Below, one piece after another: positions 53,725 to 62,639 of a DNA stretch of 64,000 nt. The DNA comes from JADLGL01 sp963667605 (GTDB taxonomy: Bacteria; Pseudomonadota; Alphaproteobacteria; Rhizobiales; Kaistiaceae), in assembly GCA_963667605.2 (NCBI GenBank), contig CAXXUZ010000003.1, positions 310,001 through 374,000 on the forward strand. Direction: 5' to 3'. The notes under the pieces are model-generated. The model saw only the letters and a program-made list of their open reading frames with translations. It had not been told where the DNA came from and made no database searches. The position numbers and the translations under genes are program-made. Every line of letters begins with the position of its first letter. Position 1 is the stretch's first letter.

Positions 53725-54978
53725 CTAGACCGCCTCAGCGGCGATATCGGTGCGGTATTGCGCCTCAGGCCAGTCGATCACCGCCACCGCCGAATACGCC
53801 CGATTTCGAGCCTGTTCTACTGATGTGCCGGTCGCAACGACATTGAGCACGCGACCGCCGGTGGCGAGCAAAAGCTCGCGGTCGATCGATGTGCCCGCCT
53901 GAAAGACAAACACGCCTTCCACTTTGTTGGCGGCGTCCATTCCCCCGATTTTGGTCCCCTTGCTGTGGGGGCCGGGATAGCCGGGATTGGCCATAGTGAC
54001 CGTCACTGCGTGATCACGCGACCACAACAGTTCGATTTCGGCGAGGCGGCCTGTCGCCGTCGCCAACAGGATTTCCGCCAGGTCTGAGGTAAGCCTGGGC
54101 AACAGAACCTGGCACTCTGGGTCGCCAAAGCGGACATTGAATTCGATCAGCTTTGGCCCTTCAGCGGAGATCATCAGCCCTGCATAAAGCGCGCCGCTGA
54201 ACGGTGTGCCCCGCCGCTTCATCTCGGCGATCGTCGGACGGATGATTTCGTCCATCGCTCTTTCGACCAACTCCTCCGGCAGCGTCGGCGCCGGTGAGAT
54301 CGCGCCCATGCCGCCGGTATTGAGTCCTCGATTGCCGTTGAGCGCGCGCTTGTAGTCCTGCGCCGTGCCGAACGGAATCACTGTCTCGCCGTCGGAAAGC
54401 GCGAATAGGGAGGCCTCGGAGCCGACGAGCAACTCTTCGATCACCACCCCGCCAGGTGGCCCGGGATCAAAGCATTTGGCGATTGCCGCCAACGCGACAT
54501 CCACGGTCTCCGCGACCACGACCCCTTTGCCGGCGGCAAGTCCGTCCACTTTGACCACGATTGGCGCGCCGACTTGCCTGATGTAGGCTGCGGCCGCGTT
54601 TTCGCTGGTGAAATGCCGGTACTCGGCGGTCGGGATACCGATCCCAATGCAAAGTGCCTTGGTGAAGCTCTTCGAGCCTTCGAGCTGAGCCGCCGCGGCC
54701 TTCGGACCGAACACCGCAATCCCAGCGTCGCTGAGTATGTCGGCCAGTCCGGAGACCAGTGGCTGCTCCGGCCCGATCACCACCAGGTCGATACGTTTGT
54801 CGTGCGCGAATGCCAGCACCGCTGATTGATCGCCCGGATCGAGCGGGGCAAGAGCGGCATGTTCGGCGATGCCGGGATTTCCAGGCGCCGCGTAAAGCTG
54901 CTCGAGACGCGGCGATTGCGCCAGCTTCCAAGCCAGCGCGTTCTCACGGCCACCCGATCCGATGAGGAGTATTCTCAT
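53725..54978 (-). CDS. purD: Phosphoribosylamine--glycine ligase
   Basis: PurD (GARS) joins glycine to phosphoribosylamine in purine synthesis. It is an ATP-grasp enzyme: N-terminal MRILLIGSGGRENALAW, then VVIGPEQPLVSGLADIL, PIVVKVDGLAAGKGVVVA and NTGGMGAISPAPTLPEEL. Metal ligands lie in LIEFNVRFGDPECQVLLPR. ATG 54976-54978 matches the family start; the frame is open to 55065. The length is 417 aa. It is divergent from ubiA. Confidence 0.96.
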   Translation of the reverse strand: MRILLIGSGGRENALAWKLAQSPRLEQLYAAPGNPGIAEHAALAPLDPGDQSAVLAFAHDKRIDLVVIGPEQPLVSGLADILSDAGIAVFGPKAAAAQLEGSKSFTKALCIGIGIPTAEYRHFTSENAAAAYIRQVGAPIVVKVDGLAAGKGVVVAETVDVALAAIAKCFDPGPPGGVVIEELLVGSEASLFALSDGETVIPFGTAQDYKRALNGNRGLNTGGMGAISPAPTLPEELVERAMDEIIRPTIAEMKRRGTPFSGALYAGLMISAEGPKLIEFNVRFGDPECQVLLPRLTSDLAEILLATATGRLAEIELLWSRDHAVTVTMANPGYPGPHSKGTKIGGMDAANKVEGVFVFQAGTSIDRELLLATGGRVLNVVATGTSVEQARNRAYSAVAVIDWPEAQYRTDIAAEAV

Positions 54979-55181
54979 TGACGCCAGGAACTGGATTGCG
55001 GAAGAGGTGGCTTCTAGCACGGCGACGGCCATTTCAGCGCGCCGACCGCAATGCTGCAGCGACAATCCACGACTGCGGTCAGAGAACGATGGTCGACCGA
55101 GAACAATTATTTGATCGGGCCGAACTTCCGATCAGCCAAATGGCTGCAGGGTGACCGAGCTTGGCTTCTGACCGCAACCAC

Positions 55182-56097
55182 ATGCCCGACGCACCACCGG
55201 GCAATTGGATTGATCGCTTTGCTCCAGTGGCAGTCCGACCTTTCGCTCGTTTAGCACGATGGGACCGGCCGATCGGCTGGTGGCTGCTGCTGCTGCCCGC
55301 CTGGTGGGCGGCGTCGCTCGCCGCCGATTCAACTTGGGATCAGCTATCCCAGCATTCGCAACATGGTGTTGTTTCTGATCGGCGCGATCGCAATGCGCGG
55401 CGCCGGCTGCACCTATAACGACATCATCGATCGCGATTTCGACGCCATCGTCGCCCGGACCCGTACCCGCCCGATTCCAAGCGGTCAGGTAACAATTACC
55501 GACGCGGTCTTGTTCCTTTTCGCCCAAGCGTTGGTTGGCCTCGCGGTCTTGCTGCAATTCAACAGCCTCACCATCTATGCCGGCCTCGGTTCGCTGCTAG
55601 CAGTGGCGCTCTATCCGTTCCTGAAGCGTTTCACCAACTGGCCGCAGATCGGGCTCGGCGTCGCCTTCTCGTGGGGCGCGCTGCTCGGTTGGACGGCCGA
55701 AACCGGCAGCCTGGCCCTCGCACCCTTGCTCCTCTACGCTGGTGGCGTTCTGTGGACGATCGGCTACGACACCATCTATGCGCTGCAAGACATCGAGGAC
55801 GATGCCCTGATCGGCGTCCGCTCGACTGCGCGACTGTTCGGTACCCGTGTCGGGTTTGCAGTCACATTATTTTATGCTGGGGCAATCGTCCTCTTCGCGC
55901 TCGCGTTCTCTGCCGCGTACACGGGTTGGCTAGCTTTTGCTGGCTTGGCGGTCGGGGCGGCACATCTTGGCTGGCAGGCGGGCAGCGCCGCCTCCGCTAA
56001 ATCCTCCCGCGCACTGCGATTGTTCAAATCGAACCGAACATTCGGCCTGATTCTGTTGGCGGGACTGCTTGCCGATACCGCCGTGACGGCCGTCTAG
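55182..56097 (+). pseudogene. ubiA: 4-hydroxybenzoate polyprenyltransferase, frameshifted
   Basis: The frame from ATG 55182 (MPDAPPGNWIDRFAP, then WDRPIGWWLLLLPAWW and ASLAADST) gives way to another frame that begins to look coding at MVLFLIGAIAMRGAGCTYN near 55363. The second frame holds both Mg-binding motifs, YNDIIDRDFD and DTIYALQDIEDD, and all remaining helices to 56097. One extra base between about 55330 and 55360 would join them. UbiA prenylates 4-hydroxybenzoate in ubiquinone synthesis and is normally essential for respiration, so this is either a sequence error or there is a second copy. Confidence 0.88.
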
Positions 56098-56111
56098 CGC
56101 CGAGTCTCAGG

Positions 56112-56684
56112 TCAGTTGCGAGCGATGATTTCGTCAGTACGGAGGATCTCCGCTCCACGTACCCAGCCGGTTTTTCGCCGGGCAAGAAAGCGCGGGCGGC
56201 GCCCGGCGAAGAAGGAATACATGCGCCTTGGCTTTGGTGAGCCTGGTACGATCGCTCCCAGGGTCTTGATCGGTCGCGTAATCGAGCCGTCCTGCTCGAT
56301 CAGCAGCATCGGCAAGCCGAGACAGCGGCTCCAGGCTTGCCAGTCGGCCGCGACCTCGGCCGGATCGCCGGCAACGATCAGCGGCAGCGACAGGCTCGGG
56401 TCGGCGTGGTTCAGCTCCAATACCACCGATAGTTCGCCGGTGGGCCCGACCATTTCCATCCGAACCGCGACCCCGCGAAAGGCCTTGACCGGCAACGTCA
56501 ACGACTCACTGGGTCGCGTCAGTATGGCGAGATTTCGATCGATAGTAGCTGAGGTTGCAACCCCCGGTGGCCTGCCTGCCATGGGCACGGCATAGGTCAC
56601 CGGGAGCGCGAACGGGTCCAGTCTTTGATCGCGATTTGCTTCGGCGGCGGTACCGTCGAAGGCTTCTTGACGCCTCAAATCCAC
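56112..56684 (-). CDS. DUF6101-like family protein
   Basis: The 190-aa protein contains DQRLDPFALPVTYAVPMAG, then LPVKAFRGVAVRMEMVG. A core VVLELNHADPSLSLPLIV with ADWQAWSRCLGLPMLLIEQ follows. The basic C-terminus (RRPRFLARRKTGWVRGAEI) ends REIIARN-like (DEIIARN). This pattern is that of DUF6101, an uncharacterised hyphomicrobial family. The start is GTG 56682-56684, very close to AGGAGAG; TTG 56678 would have better spacing. It is convergent with ubiA. Confidence 0.75.
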   Translation of the reverse strand: MDLRRQEAFDGTAAEANRDQRLDPFALPVTYAVPMAGRPPGVATSATIDRNLAILTRPSESLTLPVKAFRGVAVRMEMVGPTGELSVVLELNHADPSLSLPLIVAGDPAEVAADWQAWSRCLGLPMLLIEQDGSITRPIKTLGAIVPGSPKPRRMYSFFAGRRPRFLARRKTGWVRGAEILRTDEIIARN

Positions 56685-56813
56685 CTCTCCTGGGTCCGTT
56701 GATCGGACCTTTTGCCGGGGCGACTTTCCGCTCCTCGGTTGGCGCGGAGACTAGCGCCGGAGCCTTTGGATCGGCTTAATCTATGCAGTTAAATTTGAGT
56801 GTTTTCCGAAAGG

Positions 56814-56861
56814 GTTAGCGGCGTCTGACCGGATAAGGTTAGCGCCCCGTCACCGGACAAG
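56814..56861. repeat. Tandem 24-bp repeat, two copies
   Basis: GTTAGCGGCGTCTGACCGGA (56814 onward, unit to 56837) and GTTAGCGCCCCGTCACCGGA (56838 onward, unit to 56861) are imperfect 24-bp copies, each ending (T/C)AAG. A third GTT follows. It lies immediately downstream of the FAD oxidase stop (56864). Confidence 0.55.
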
Positions 56862-56863
56862 GT

Positions 56864-58294
56864 TCACAGCACCTTTCCCGGATTGAGAATCCCCGTGGGG
56901 TCGAGTGCGGTTTTGACCTTCAGCATCACATCCATCTCGGCCGGGCTACGTACGGAGGGGAGCAGGTCGCGCTTCGACCGGCCTATCCCATGCTCGGCGG
57001 CCACCGATCCACCGTGAGCTGCGACGATCTCGAAGACGAGCCGATTGATCTCATCGCGCCGAGCGAAGAAGGCTTGGCCATCGCCGCCTTCCGGCTGGCT
57101 TACATTGAAGTGGATGTTGCCGTCGCCGAGATGGCCGAAGGGCACTGGACGGCAGCCGGGCACCAGTTTGGTCACCGCGTCCATCGCGATTTCGAGGAAG
57201 ATCGGAACCGCCCCGATCGGTACCGATATGTCGTGCTTGATCGACACCCCCTCCGGGCGCTGCACGTCGCTGAGCGAGTATCGTATTCGCCACATCGCGG
57301 CCGAATCCTCGTCGGTAAATGCAGTTTGCGCCTCTTCGATCTGCTCGGCACCTGCGACGAGGATCGCCTCGACATCGGCCCGCGCCGCCCTGGCCGATCG
57401 CCCCGAGGACACCTCAAACAGCGCATACCAGCGATGAGGCGCGGGCAAGGGATCATCGACGCCTTCCAGATGCCGGAAGCAGAAATCGAGGCAAATCCGC
57501 GGCATCAGTTCAAACGAGGTCAGCTCAAAGGCGGCCAGCCCGCGTGCGATATGGAACAGCGCCAATGCCTCGCCGGGGCTCGAAAGCCCCACAATGGCGG
57601 TGCATCTTCCTTTCGGCCGTGGGAACAATTTCACCGCTGCCGCCGTGATAATTCCAAGGGTTCCCTCGGCGCCGATAAACAAATGCCTGAGGTCGTAGCC
57701 GGCATTGTCTTTGCGCAGCGCGCGCAGGCCGTTGAGGACGGTGCCGTTAGCCAGGACCACTTCGAGCCCGAGCACAAGATCACGGCTGTTGCCATAGGCA
57801 AGAACGGCTACGCCGCCGGCATTGGTGGAGAGATTGCCGCCAATCTGGCAAGCATCCATTGATCCCAAAGCCAGCGGAAACAGCCGGCCGGCCGCCGTTG
57901 CTGATGCCCGAGCGTCAGCGAGCCTGACACCGGCCTCGACCACCATGCTGTCATTGCCGGGATCGACCGATCGAACCCGGCTCAGCCGATCGAGCGCGAC
58001 CAAGATCTGGCTACCGCTTTCGTCAGGGATCTGGCCGCCGACCAAGCCGGTATTGCCTCCTTGCGGCACCACGGCGGTGCCGTTGGCCTCGGCAAGGCGC
58101 ATGATCGCAGATACTTCTTCTACCGATCCCGGCCGGATCATCACCGGCGTCCGGCCGTGGAACATGCCCCGGCGCTCGTTGAGAAACGGAGCTGACGGCT
58201 CCGGATCAATCACTGCATGCTCATCGCCGACGATGGCGGCAAATTTTGCGATGAGGTCGTGACCGGGCGTTTCGGTTTGCGGCATCGGCGGCAT
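56864..58294 (-). CDS. FAD-linked oxidase, GlcD / D-2-hydroxyglutarate dehydrogenase-like
   Basis: This VAO-family flavoprotein has a PCMH FAD-binding region (AVVPQGGNTGLVGGQIPD and GNLSTNAGGVAVLAYGNS) and RHLFIGAEGTLGIITAAAV. A FAD-oxidase C domain follows, with metal-type motifs in VPFGHLGDGNIHFNVSQPE and SVAAEHGIGRSKRDLLP. The length of 476 aa matches D-lactate and D-2-hydroxyglutarate dehydrogenases. The substrate is a D-2-hydroxy acid, exact identity unknown. It is divergent from the second fabI. Confidence 0.9.
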   Translation of the reverse strand: MPPMPQTETPGHDLIAKFAAIVGDEHAVIDPEPSAPFLNERRGMFHGRTPVMIRPGSVEEVSAIMRLAEANGTAVVPQGGNTGLVGGQIPDESGSQILVALDRLSRVRSVDPGNDSMVVEAGVRLADARASATAAGRLFPLALGSMDACQIGGNLSTNAGGVAVLAYGNSRDLVLGLEVVLANGTVLNGLRALRKDNAGYDLRHLFIGAEGTLGIITAAAVKLFPRPKGRCTAIVGLSSPGEALALFHIARGLAAFELTSFELMPRICLDFCFRHLEGVDDPLPAPHRWYALFEVSSGRSARAARADVEAILVAGAEQIEEAQTAFTDEDSAAMWRIRYSLSDVQRPEGVSIKHDISVPIGAVPIFLEIAMDAVTKLVPGCRPVPFGHLGDGNIHFNVSQPEGGDGQAFFARRDEINRLVFEIVAAHGGSVAAEHGIGRSKRDLLPSVRSPAEMDVMLKVKTALDPTGILNPGKVL

Positions 58295-58461
58295 CGGGAC
58301 GAGCCTAACGGCGGTCCTCTTGGCCGTCGAGCCCTCTCAATGCCGCGACCGAAACCCACGGATATCGCCAGAGTCATTCCGATTCCGGCCGGGGTCCAGC
58401 TTGCTTGATGCTGCGCCGTCCCTATGCGATAGAGGCACCCGTGGAAAGGACGGCGTTTTTG

Positions 58462-59283
58462 ATGGTTAAACCTGGCGGGTTTATGCACGGAAAGCGTGGT
58501 CTAGTCGTCGGCGTTGCCAACAATCGCTCGCTCGCCTGGGGCATCGTCAAGTCTTGCCGTGATCACGGCGCCGAGATTGCTCTGACATACCAGGGCGAGG
58601 CGCTGAAAAGACGGGTCGAGCCGCTAGCCGCCGAAATCGGCGCCATTGTGGTCGGTCATTGCGATGTCACCGATCCGGCGACCATGGATCACGTCTTCGC
58701 CGAAATCGATCGGCTTTGGGGTGGCCTCGATTTCTTAGTCCACGCTGTCGCATTCTCCGATAAGGCGGAGCTGACTGGCCGCTACGTTGACACCAGTTCG
58801 GCGAATTTCGATCGCACGCTGAACATTTCCTGCTATTCGTTGGCGACGCTAGCGCAGCGCGCCGAGCCGCTGATGAAGGACAGGGGCGGCTCGATCCTGA
58901 CCCTGACCTTCTACGGCGCCGAGAAATGGATTCCGCATTACAACGTTATGGGCGTTGCCAAGGCCGCGCTTGAAGCGAGCGTGCGCTATCTCGCCGCCGA
59001 TTTCGGGCCGAGCGGCATTAGGGTCAATGCGCTTTCGGCGGGCCCGACCAAGACCCTCGCCGCCTCTGGCATTGGTGATTTCCGATACATCCTCAAATGG
59101 AGCGGGGACAATGCGCCGTTATGCCGGACCGTGACCATCGACGAAGTCGGCGATGCCGCGCTTTATCTCCTGTCTGATCTTTCGCGGGCGGTGACCGGTG
59201 AAGTCCACCACGTCGATTCCGGCTACCACATTATCGGCATGAAGAGCCCGGAAGCGCCGGATTTGGTAGTGAATGGCGACTGA
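58462..59283 (+). CDS. fabI: Enoyl-ACP reductase (NADH), FabI-type, copy 2
   Basis: This is a second FabI of about 273 aa with nucleotide motif GLVVGVANNRSLAWGIVK and active site Tyr-x6-Lys in YNVMGVAKAALEASVRYLA. FLVHAVAFSDKAELTGRYV is conserved, and the C-terminus is VHHVDSGYHIIGMKSPE. It differs from copy 1 (8787-9602), for instance in LTFYGAEKWIPH versus LTYVGSKRVMPN. ATG 58462 is preferred; ATG 58483 and GTG 58441 are possible. Its stop overlaps the following phosphatase start by 11 bp. Confidence 0.92.
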   Translation: MVKPGGFMHGKRGLVVGVANNRSLAWGIVKSCRDHGAEIALTYQGEALKRRVEPLAAEIGAIVVGHCDVTDPATMDHVFAEIDRLWGGLDFLVHAVAFSDKAELTGRYVDTSSANFDRTLNISCYSLATLAQRAEPLMKDRGGSILTLTFYGAEKWIPHYNVMGVAKAALEASVRYLAADFGPSGIRVNALSAGPTKTLAASGIGDFRYILKWSGDNAPLCRTVTIDEVGDAALYLLSDLSRAVTGEVHHVDSGYHIIGMKSPEAPDLVVNGD

Positions 59284-59878
59284 CGGCCGCAGTGTCAGCC
59301 TATCCTCGACCCTGATTTTCGTCCGCCACGGCGAAACCGATTGGAACGTCGAGCGACGCCTCCAGGGCCAGCAGGACATTCCGCTAAACCAGGGTGGCCG
59401 CCGGCAGGCGCAACGGAATGGCCGTATCCTAGGAGCGATCGACGGCATCGGCGGTTTCGATTTCGTTGCCAGCCCGCTTGGCCGAGCCATCGAGACTATG
59501 CGGATCTTGCGTGCCCAGCTTGGGCTCGATCCGAACGAGTTCCGCACCAATCACGGTCTGATCGAGATTACCTTTGGCGGATGGGAGGGCTTCACCTTGG
59601 CTGAGCTTGCAGTGGAGCGGTCCGAAGATGTTCGGCGGCGGCAGGCCGACAAATGGCACTTCGTTCCACCGCGAGGAGAGAGTTATCAGATGCTGGAGCC
59701 GAGGGTCCGGAACTGGCTGGAGGCGGTTGCCGGCGATACGGTCGCGGTGTCACACGGTGCGGTCGCTCGTGTCGTTCAAGGCCTTCTATTCGGGGTCGAG
59801 CCGCACCGTGTTCCATCTCTGCCCTCGCCGCAGGACCGGGTCTTGATCTGGCGTGACGGCGCTGGTCACTGGTTATAG
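59273..59878 (+). CDS. Histidine phosphatase family protein
   Basis: The catalytic RHG motif is LIFVRHGETDWNVERRLQG near the N-terminus. A second catalytic His lies in AVSHGAVARVVQGLLFG, and the conserved DFVASPLGRAIETMRILR follows the first. This is the phosphoglycerate-mutase-like phosphatase family (branch 1). The start is ATG 59273, overlapping fabI, so it is probably co-translated. The substrate is unknown. Confidence 0.9.
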   Translation: MATDGRSVSLSSTLIFVRHGETDWNVERRLQGQQDIPLNQGGRRQAQRNGRILGAIDGIGGFDFVASPLGRAIETMRILRAQLGLDPNEFRTNHGLIEITFGGWEGFTLAELAVERSEDVRRRQADKWHFVPPRGESYQMLEPRVRNWLEAVAGDTVAVSHGAVARVVQGLLFGVEPHRVPSLPSPQDRVLIWRDGAGHWL

Positions 59879-59936
59879 GGCGACCAGCTTGTTTGACCGC
59901 AGTTTAAGCCAAGCCTAGAAGCAGCGCCGAGGCGCC

Positions 59937-61043
59937 ATGTCACACAACACTTTCGGTCACCTTTTTCGGGTCACTACCTGGGGCGAGAGCCACGGCCCGG
60001 CGCTGGGCTGCGTGGTCGACGGTTGTCCGCCGCGGATCGCGATCTCCGAGGCGGAGATTCAGCATTGGCTCGATCGGCGAAAGCCCGGTCAGTCGCGTTT
60101 CACCACCCAGCGCAAAGAACCTGATCGGGTCCGCATTCTCTCCGGCGTTGTGCCCGTTGAGGAAGGCGCCGGGTATCTGACAACCGGTACGCCAATCGCC
60201 CTGGAGATCGACAATGTCGATCGGCGCTCGAAGGATTATTCCGAGATACGTCATCAATATCGGCCCGGCCACGCCGACTTCACCTACGATGCGAAATACG
60301 GCATTCGCGACTATCGTGGTGGCGGGCGCTCCTCGGCGCGGGAGACCGCTGCACGGGTCGCCGCCGGAGCGATAGCCCGCAAGATCATCCCGAACGTCCT
60401 AATTCGCGGCGCGCTTATCCAGATCGGCGAGCATCGGATCGATCGCGATCGATGGGACTGGGCCAGCGTTGACGCCAATCCGTTCTTTTCGCCCGATCCC
60501 GGAATTGTCCCGGTTTGGGAAAGCTATGTTGACCAGATTCGGAAGCAAGGCTCCTCAATCGGTGCAGTGATCGAGTTGGTAGCCGAAAACGTCCCGGCCG
60601 GTCTCGGAGCGCCGATCTACGCCAAGCTCGATCAGGACATTGCCGGTACGCTGATGTCGATCAACGCAGTGAAGGGCGTCGAAATCGGCGCCGGTTTTGG
60701 TGCCGCCAAGCTGACTGGGGAGACCAACGCTGATGAAATTCGCTCCGATCCGGACGGTCGTCCGGAGTTTCTTTCCAACAAGGCTGGCGGCATCCTCGGC
60801 GGCATCTCAAGCGGTCAGCCGGTCGTCGCCCGTTTTGCGGTCAAGCCGACATCATCGATCTTGACGCCGCGCCGGTCGATCAATGAGTCCGGGGAGGAAG
60901 TGGAGGTTTCGACCAAAGGCCGCCACGACCCATGCGTCGGCATCCGCGCCGTCCCGATTGGCGAGGCGATGCTCGCTTGCGTCTTGGCCGACCACTATCT
61001 CCGCCATCGCGCCCAGATGGGGACGGAACCAAACGCATCATGA
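59937..61043 (+). CDS. aroC: Chorismate synthase
   Basis: AroC forms chorismate from EPSP with reduced FMN. Signature regions are HLFRVTTWGESHGPALGCV, then RPGHADFTYDAKYGIRDYR, GGGRSSARETAARVAAGAI and SNKAGGILGGISSGQPVV. GRHDPCVGIRAVPIGEAML is near the C-terminus. The length of 368 aa is usual. Its stop overlaps ribB as ATGA. Confidence 0.97.
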   Translation: MSHNTFGHLFRVTTWGESHGPALGCVVDGCPPRIAISEAEIQHWLDRRKPGQSRFTTQRKEPDRVRILSGVVPVEEGAGYLTTGTPIALEIDNVDRRSKDYSEIRHQYRPGHADFTYDAKYGIRDYRGGGRSSARETAARVAAGAIARKIIPNVLIRGALIQIGEHRIDRDRWDWASVDANPFFSPDPGIVPVWESYVDQIRKQGSSIGAVIELVAENVPAGLGAPIYAKLDQDIAGTLMSINAVKGVEIGAGFGAAKLTGETNADEIRSDPDGRPEFLSNKAGGILGGISSGQPVVARFAVKPTSSILTPRRSINESGEEVEVSTKGRHDPCVGIRAVPIGEAMLACVLADHYLRHRAQMGTEPNAS

Positions 61044-62152
61044 CCCTTGATCTCGAACGCGCTGCCGCCGCCGTCGAAGCCCTCCGCCGCGGCGAGATCA
61101 TCGTCGTCACCGATGACGATGATCGCGAGAACGAGGGTGATCTGGTTTTGGCGGCCGCCCATGCGACCCCGGAGAAACTCGCTTTCATCATCCGCAACAC
61201 CAGCGGTATCGTCTGCGCGCCGATCACCGCGGGACTTGCTAGCCGCCTGCGTCTGACGCCGATGGTCCAACAAAACGAAGACCCGCACGGGACGGCCTTC
61301 ACGATTTCGGTAGACCATCGTGGATCATCGACCGGAATCTCGGCCGAGGAGCGCAGCCGCACAGTCCGTTCGCTTGCGGGCGCCGATGCTAAACCGGAGG
61401 ACTTCGTCCGGCCGGGGCATATTTTTCCGCTGGTTGCTCGGGAGGGTGGGGTGCTCACCCGCTCCGGCCATACCGAGGCCGCGGTCGATCTCTGTCAAAT
61501 GGCCGGGCTAGAGCCGGTCGGGGTGATCTGCGAACTTGTCAACGACAACGGTACGATGACGCGCGGACCCCAAGTCGAGCAATTCGCGGCCGCAAACGGG
61601 CTTCAATCCGTGTCGGTTACGGAGATCATCGCCTTGCGGCAGCGGCGAGAGCAGCTGGTGCGGCGAGTCGGTGAGCGGCCCGTCGAGACCGTCGGCGGGC
61701 CAGCAGCCGCGGTCACCTTTTCGACCCCCTGGGACCCGATGCAGCATCTTGCTGTCGTCTTTGGTGAGATCGGCGATGGTGTCGGCATTCCGGTTCGAAT
61801 ACACCGCGAGCGCCTTGTCGATGATCTGTTCGGCTCCGGTACATTGCTCGAACAGGCTCTTCAGCAATTGGCCGCGACCGGCCGCGGGGTGGTGATCTAT
61901 CTCCGCGAAGGAGCGGTCGGCGTTGCCGCCGCCGACGAAGGTTCGCACGATCGGTTGAAACCGAAGGAGCCCGAGCGCCACGGTTCAGCTGTTCGACGGG
62001 CTGAGGATTGGCGCGAAATAGGGCTTGGCGCCCAGATCCTTCGTGATCTCGGCGTGCGCTCGATCCGCCTCTACGCCGCCCGCGAACTCCGCTATGTCGG
62101 GCTGGAAGGCTTCGGCATCGAGATTCTATCCACCGAGAAGCTCGGCGGCTGA
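61040..62152 (+). CDS. ribB: 3,4-dihydroxy-2-butanone-4-phosphate synthase with degenerate RibA-like domain
   Basis: RibB converts ribulose 5-phosphate to the four-carbon riboflavin precursor. Its acidic loop VTDDDDRENEGDLVLAAA and RSGHTEAAVDLCQMAGLEP are intact in the N-terminal 200 residues. The C-terminal half aligns with GTP cyclohydrolase II but lacks the zinc cysteines: the family's VHSEC..G..FGS..CDCG region reads IHRERLVDDLFGSGTLLEQ with no Cys. The domain therefore cannot bind zinc in the normal way and is probably inactive or regulatory, as known for RibBX-type proteins. ATG 61040 overlaps the aroC stop (ATGA). Confidence 0.93.
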   Translation: MTLDLERAAAAVEALRRGEIIVVTDDDDRENEGDLVLAAAHATPEKLAFIIRNTSGIVCAPITAGLASRLRLTPMVQQNEDPHGTAFTISVDHRGSSTGISAEERSRTVRSLAGADAKPEDFVRPGHIFPLVAREGGVLTRSGHTEAAVDLCQMAGLEPVGVICELVNDNGTMTRGPQVEQFAAANGLQSVSVTEIIALRQRREQLVRRVGERPVETVGGPAAAVTFSTPWDPMQHLAVVFGEIGDGVGIPVRIHRERLVDDLFGSGTLLEQALQQLAATGRGVVIYLREGAVGVAAADEGSHDRLKPKEPERHGSAVRRAEDWREIGLGAQILRDLGVRSIRLYAARELRYVGLEGFGIEILSTEKLGG

Positions 62153-62156
62153 CGCG

Positions 62157-62516
62157 CTACAACGCTTGCAGCCGCTGCAGCGCGTTGGAGAAGATCGATA
62201 CCAACATTGATTGAATATAGTTTCCCAGCAGCGTCCCGACCCACTCCAGCTCAAGGAAGTTCTCCGGCTGACCGCATTGGGTGATCGCGACGTCCCGCGT
62301 GAGTGCCACGATCGGCGTCAGGAACGCCCGAGCCGTGTCGGCATCCTGCTCGATCAATGCCGCAAACAGATTCCTGAATAACGCATCCTCCGCTGGTCCC
62401 GCCGCCTCCAGGAGACAGGCCTCGACCGCTGTGATTCGCTCGGCGTCGGCATTTTGAGCGGCTGCGGTGACGGGCAGAAGAACAACGATCGCGACGACGG
62501 CCAGGTATCTTTTCGT
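62157..62516 (-). CDS. Small exported protein, unknown function, putative ACG start
   Basis: The minus-strand frame ending at 62157 reads upward through IEQDADTARAFLTPIVALT and RITAVEACLLEAAGPAEDA to a clear signal peptide, KRYLAVVAIVVLLPVTAAAQ. The codon before KRY is ACG (62514-62516), preceded by GGAG about 12 nt upstream. An in-frame TGA lies a few codons further up, with no ATG, GTG or TTG between. The gene therefore starts at ACG or has lost an ATG. The product is 119 aa with one Cys in TQCGQ. The next in-frame ATG falls inside the mature part. The family is not recognised. Confidence 0.6.
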   Translation of the reverse strand, partial: TKRYLAVVAIVVLLPVTAAAQNADAERITAVEACLLEAAGPAEDALFRNLFAALIEQDADTARAFLTPIVALTRDVAITQCGQPENFLELEWVGTLLGNYIQSMLVSIFSNALQRLQAL

Positions 62517-62639
62517 TTTTTCGAGCTGCTCCAGTCACGGCTGAACGAAATGGATAGCGATCCGATCAATCCCTGTCGACAATGTGATAGCAGTGAACCG
62601 CGCCGAGCAGGAATTCTTGATTGCCGTCACTCCAGACGA

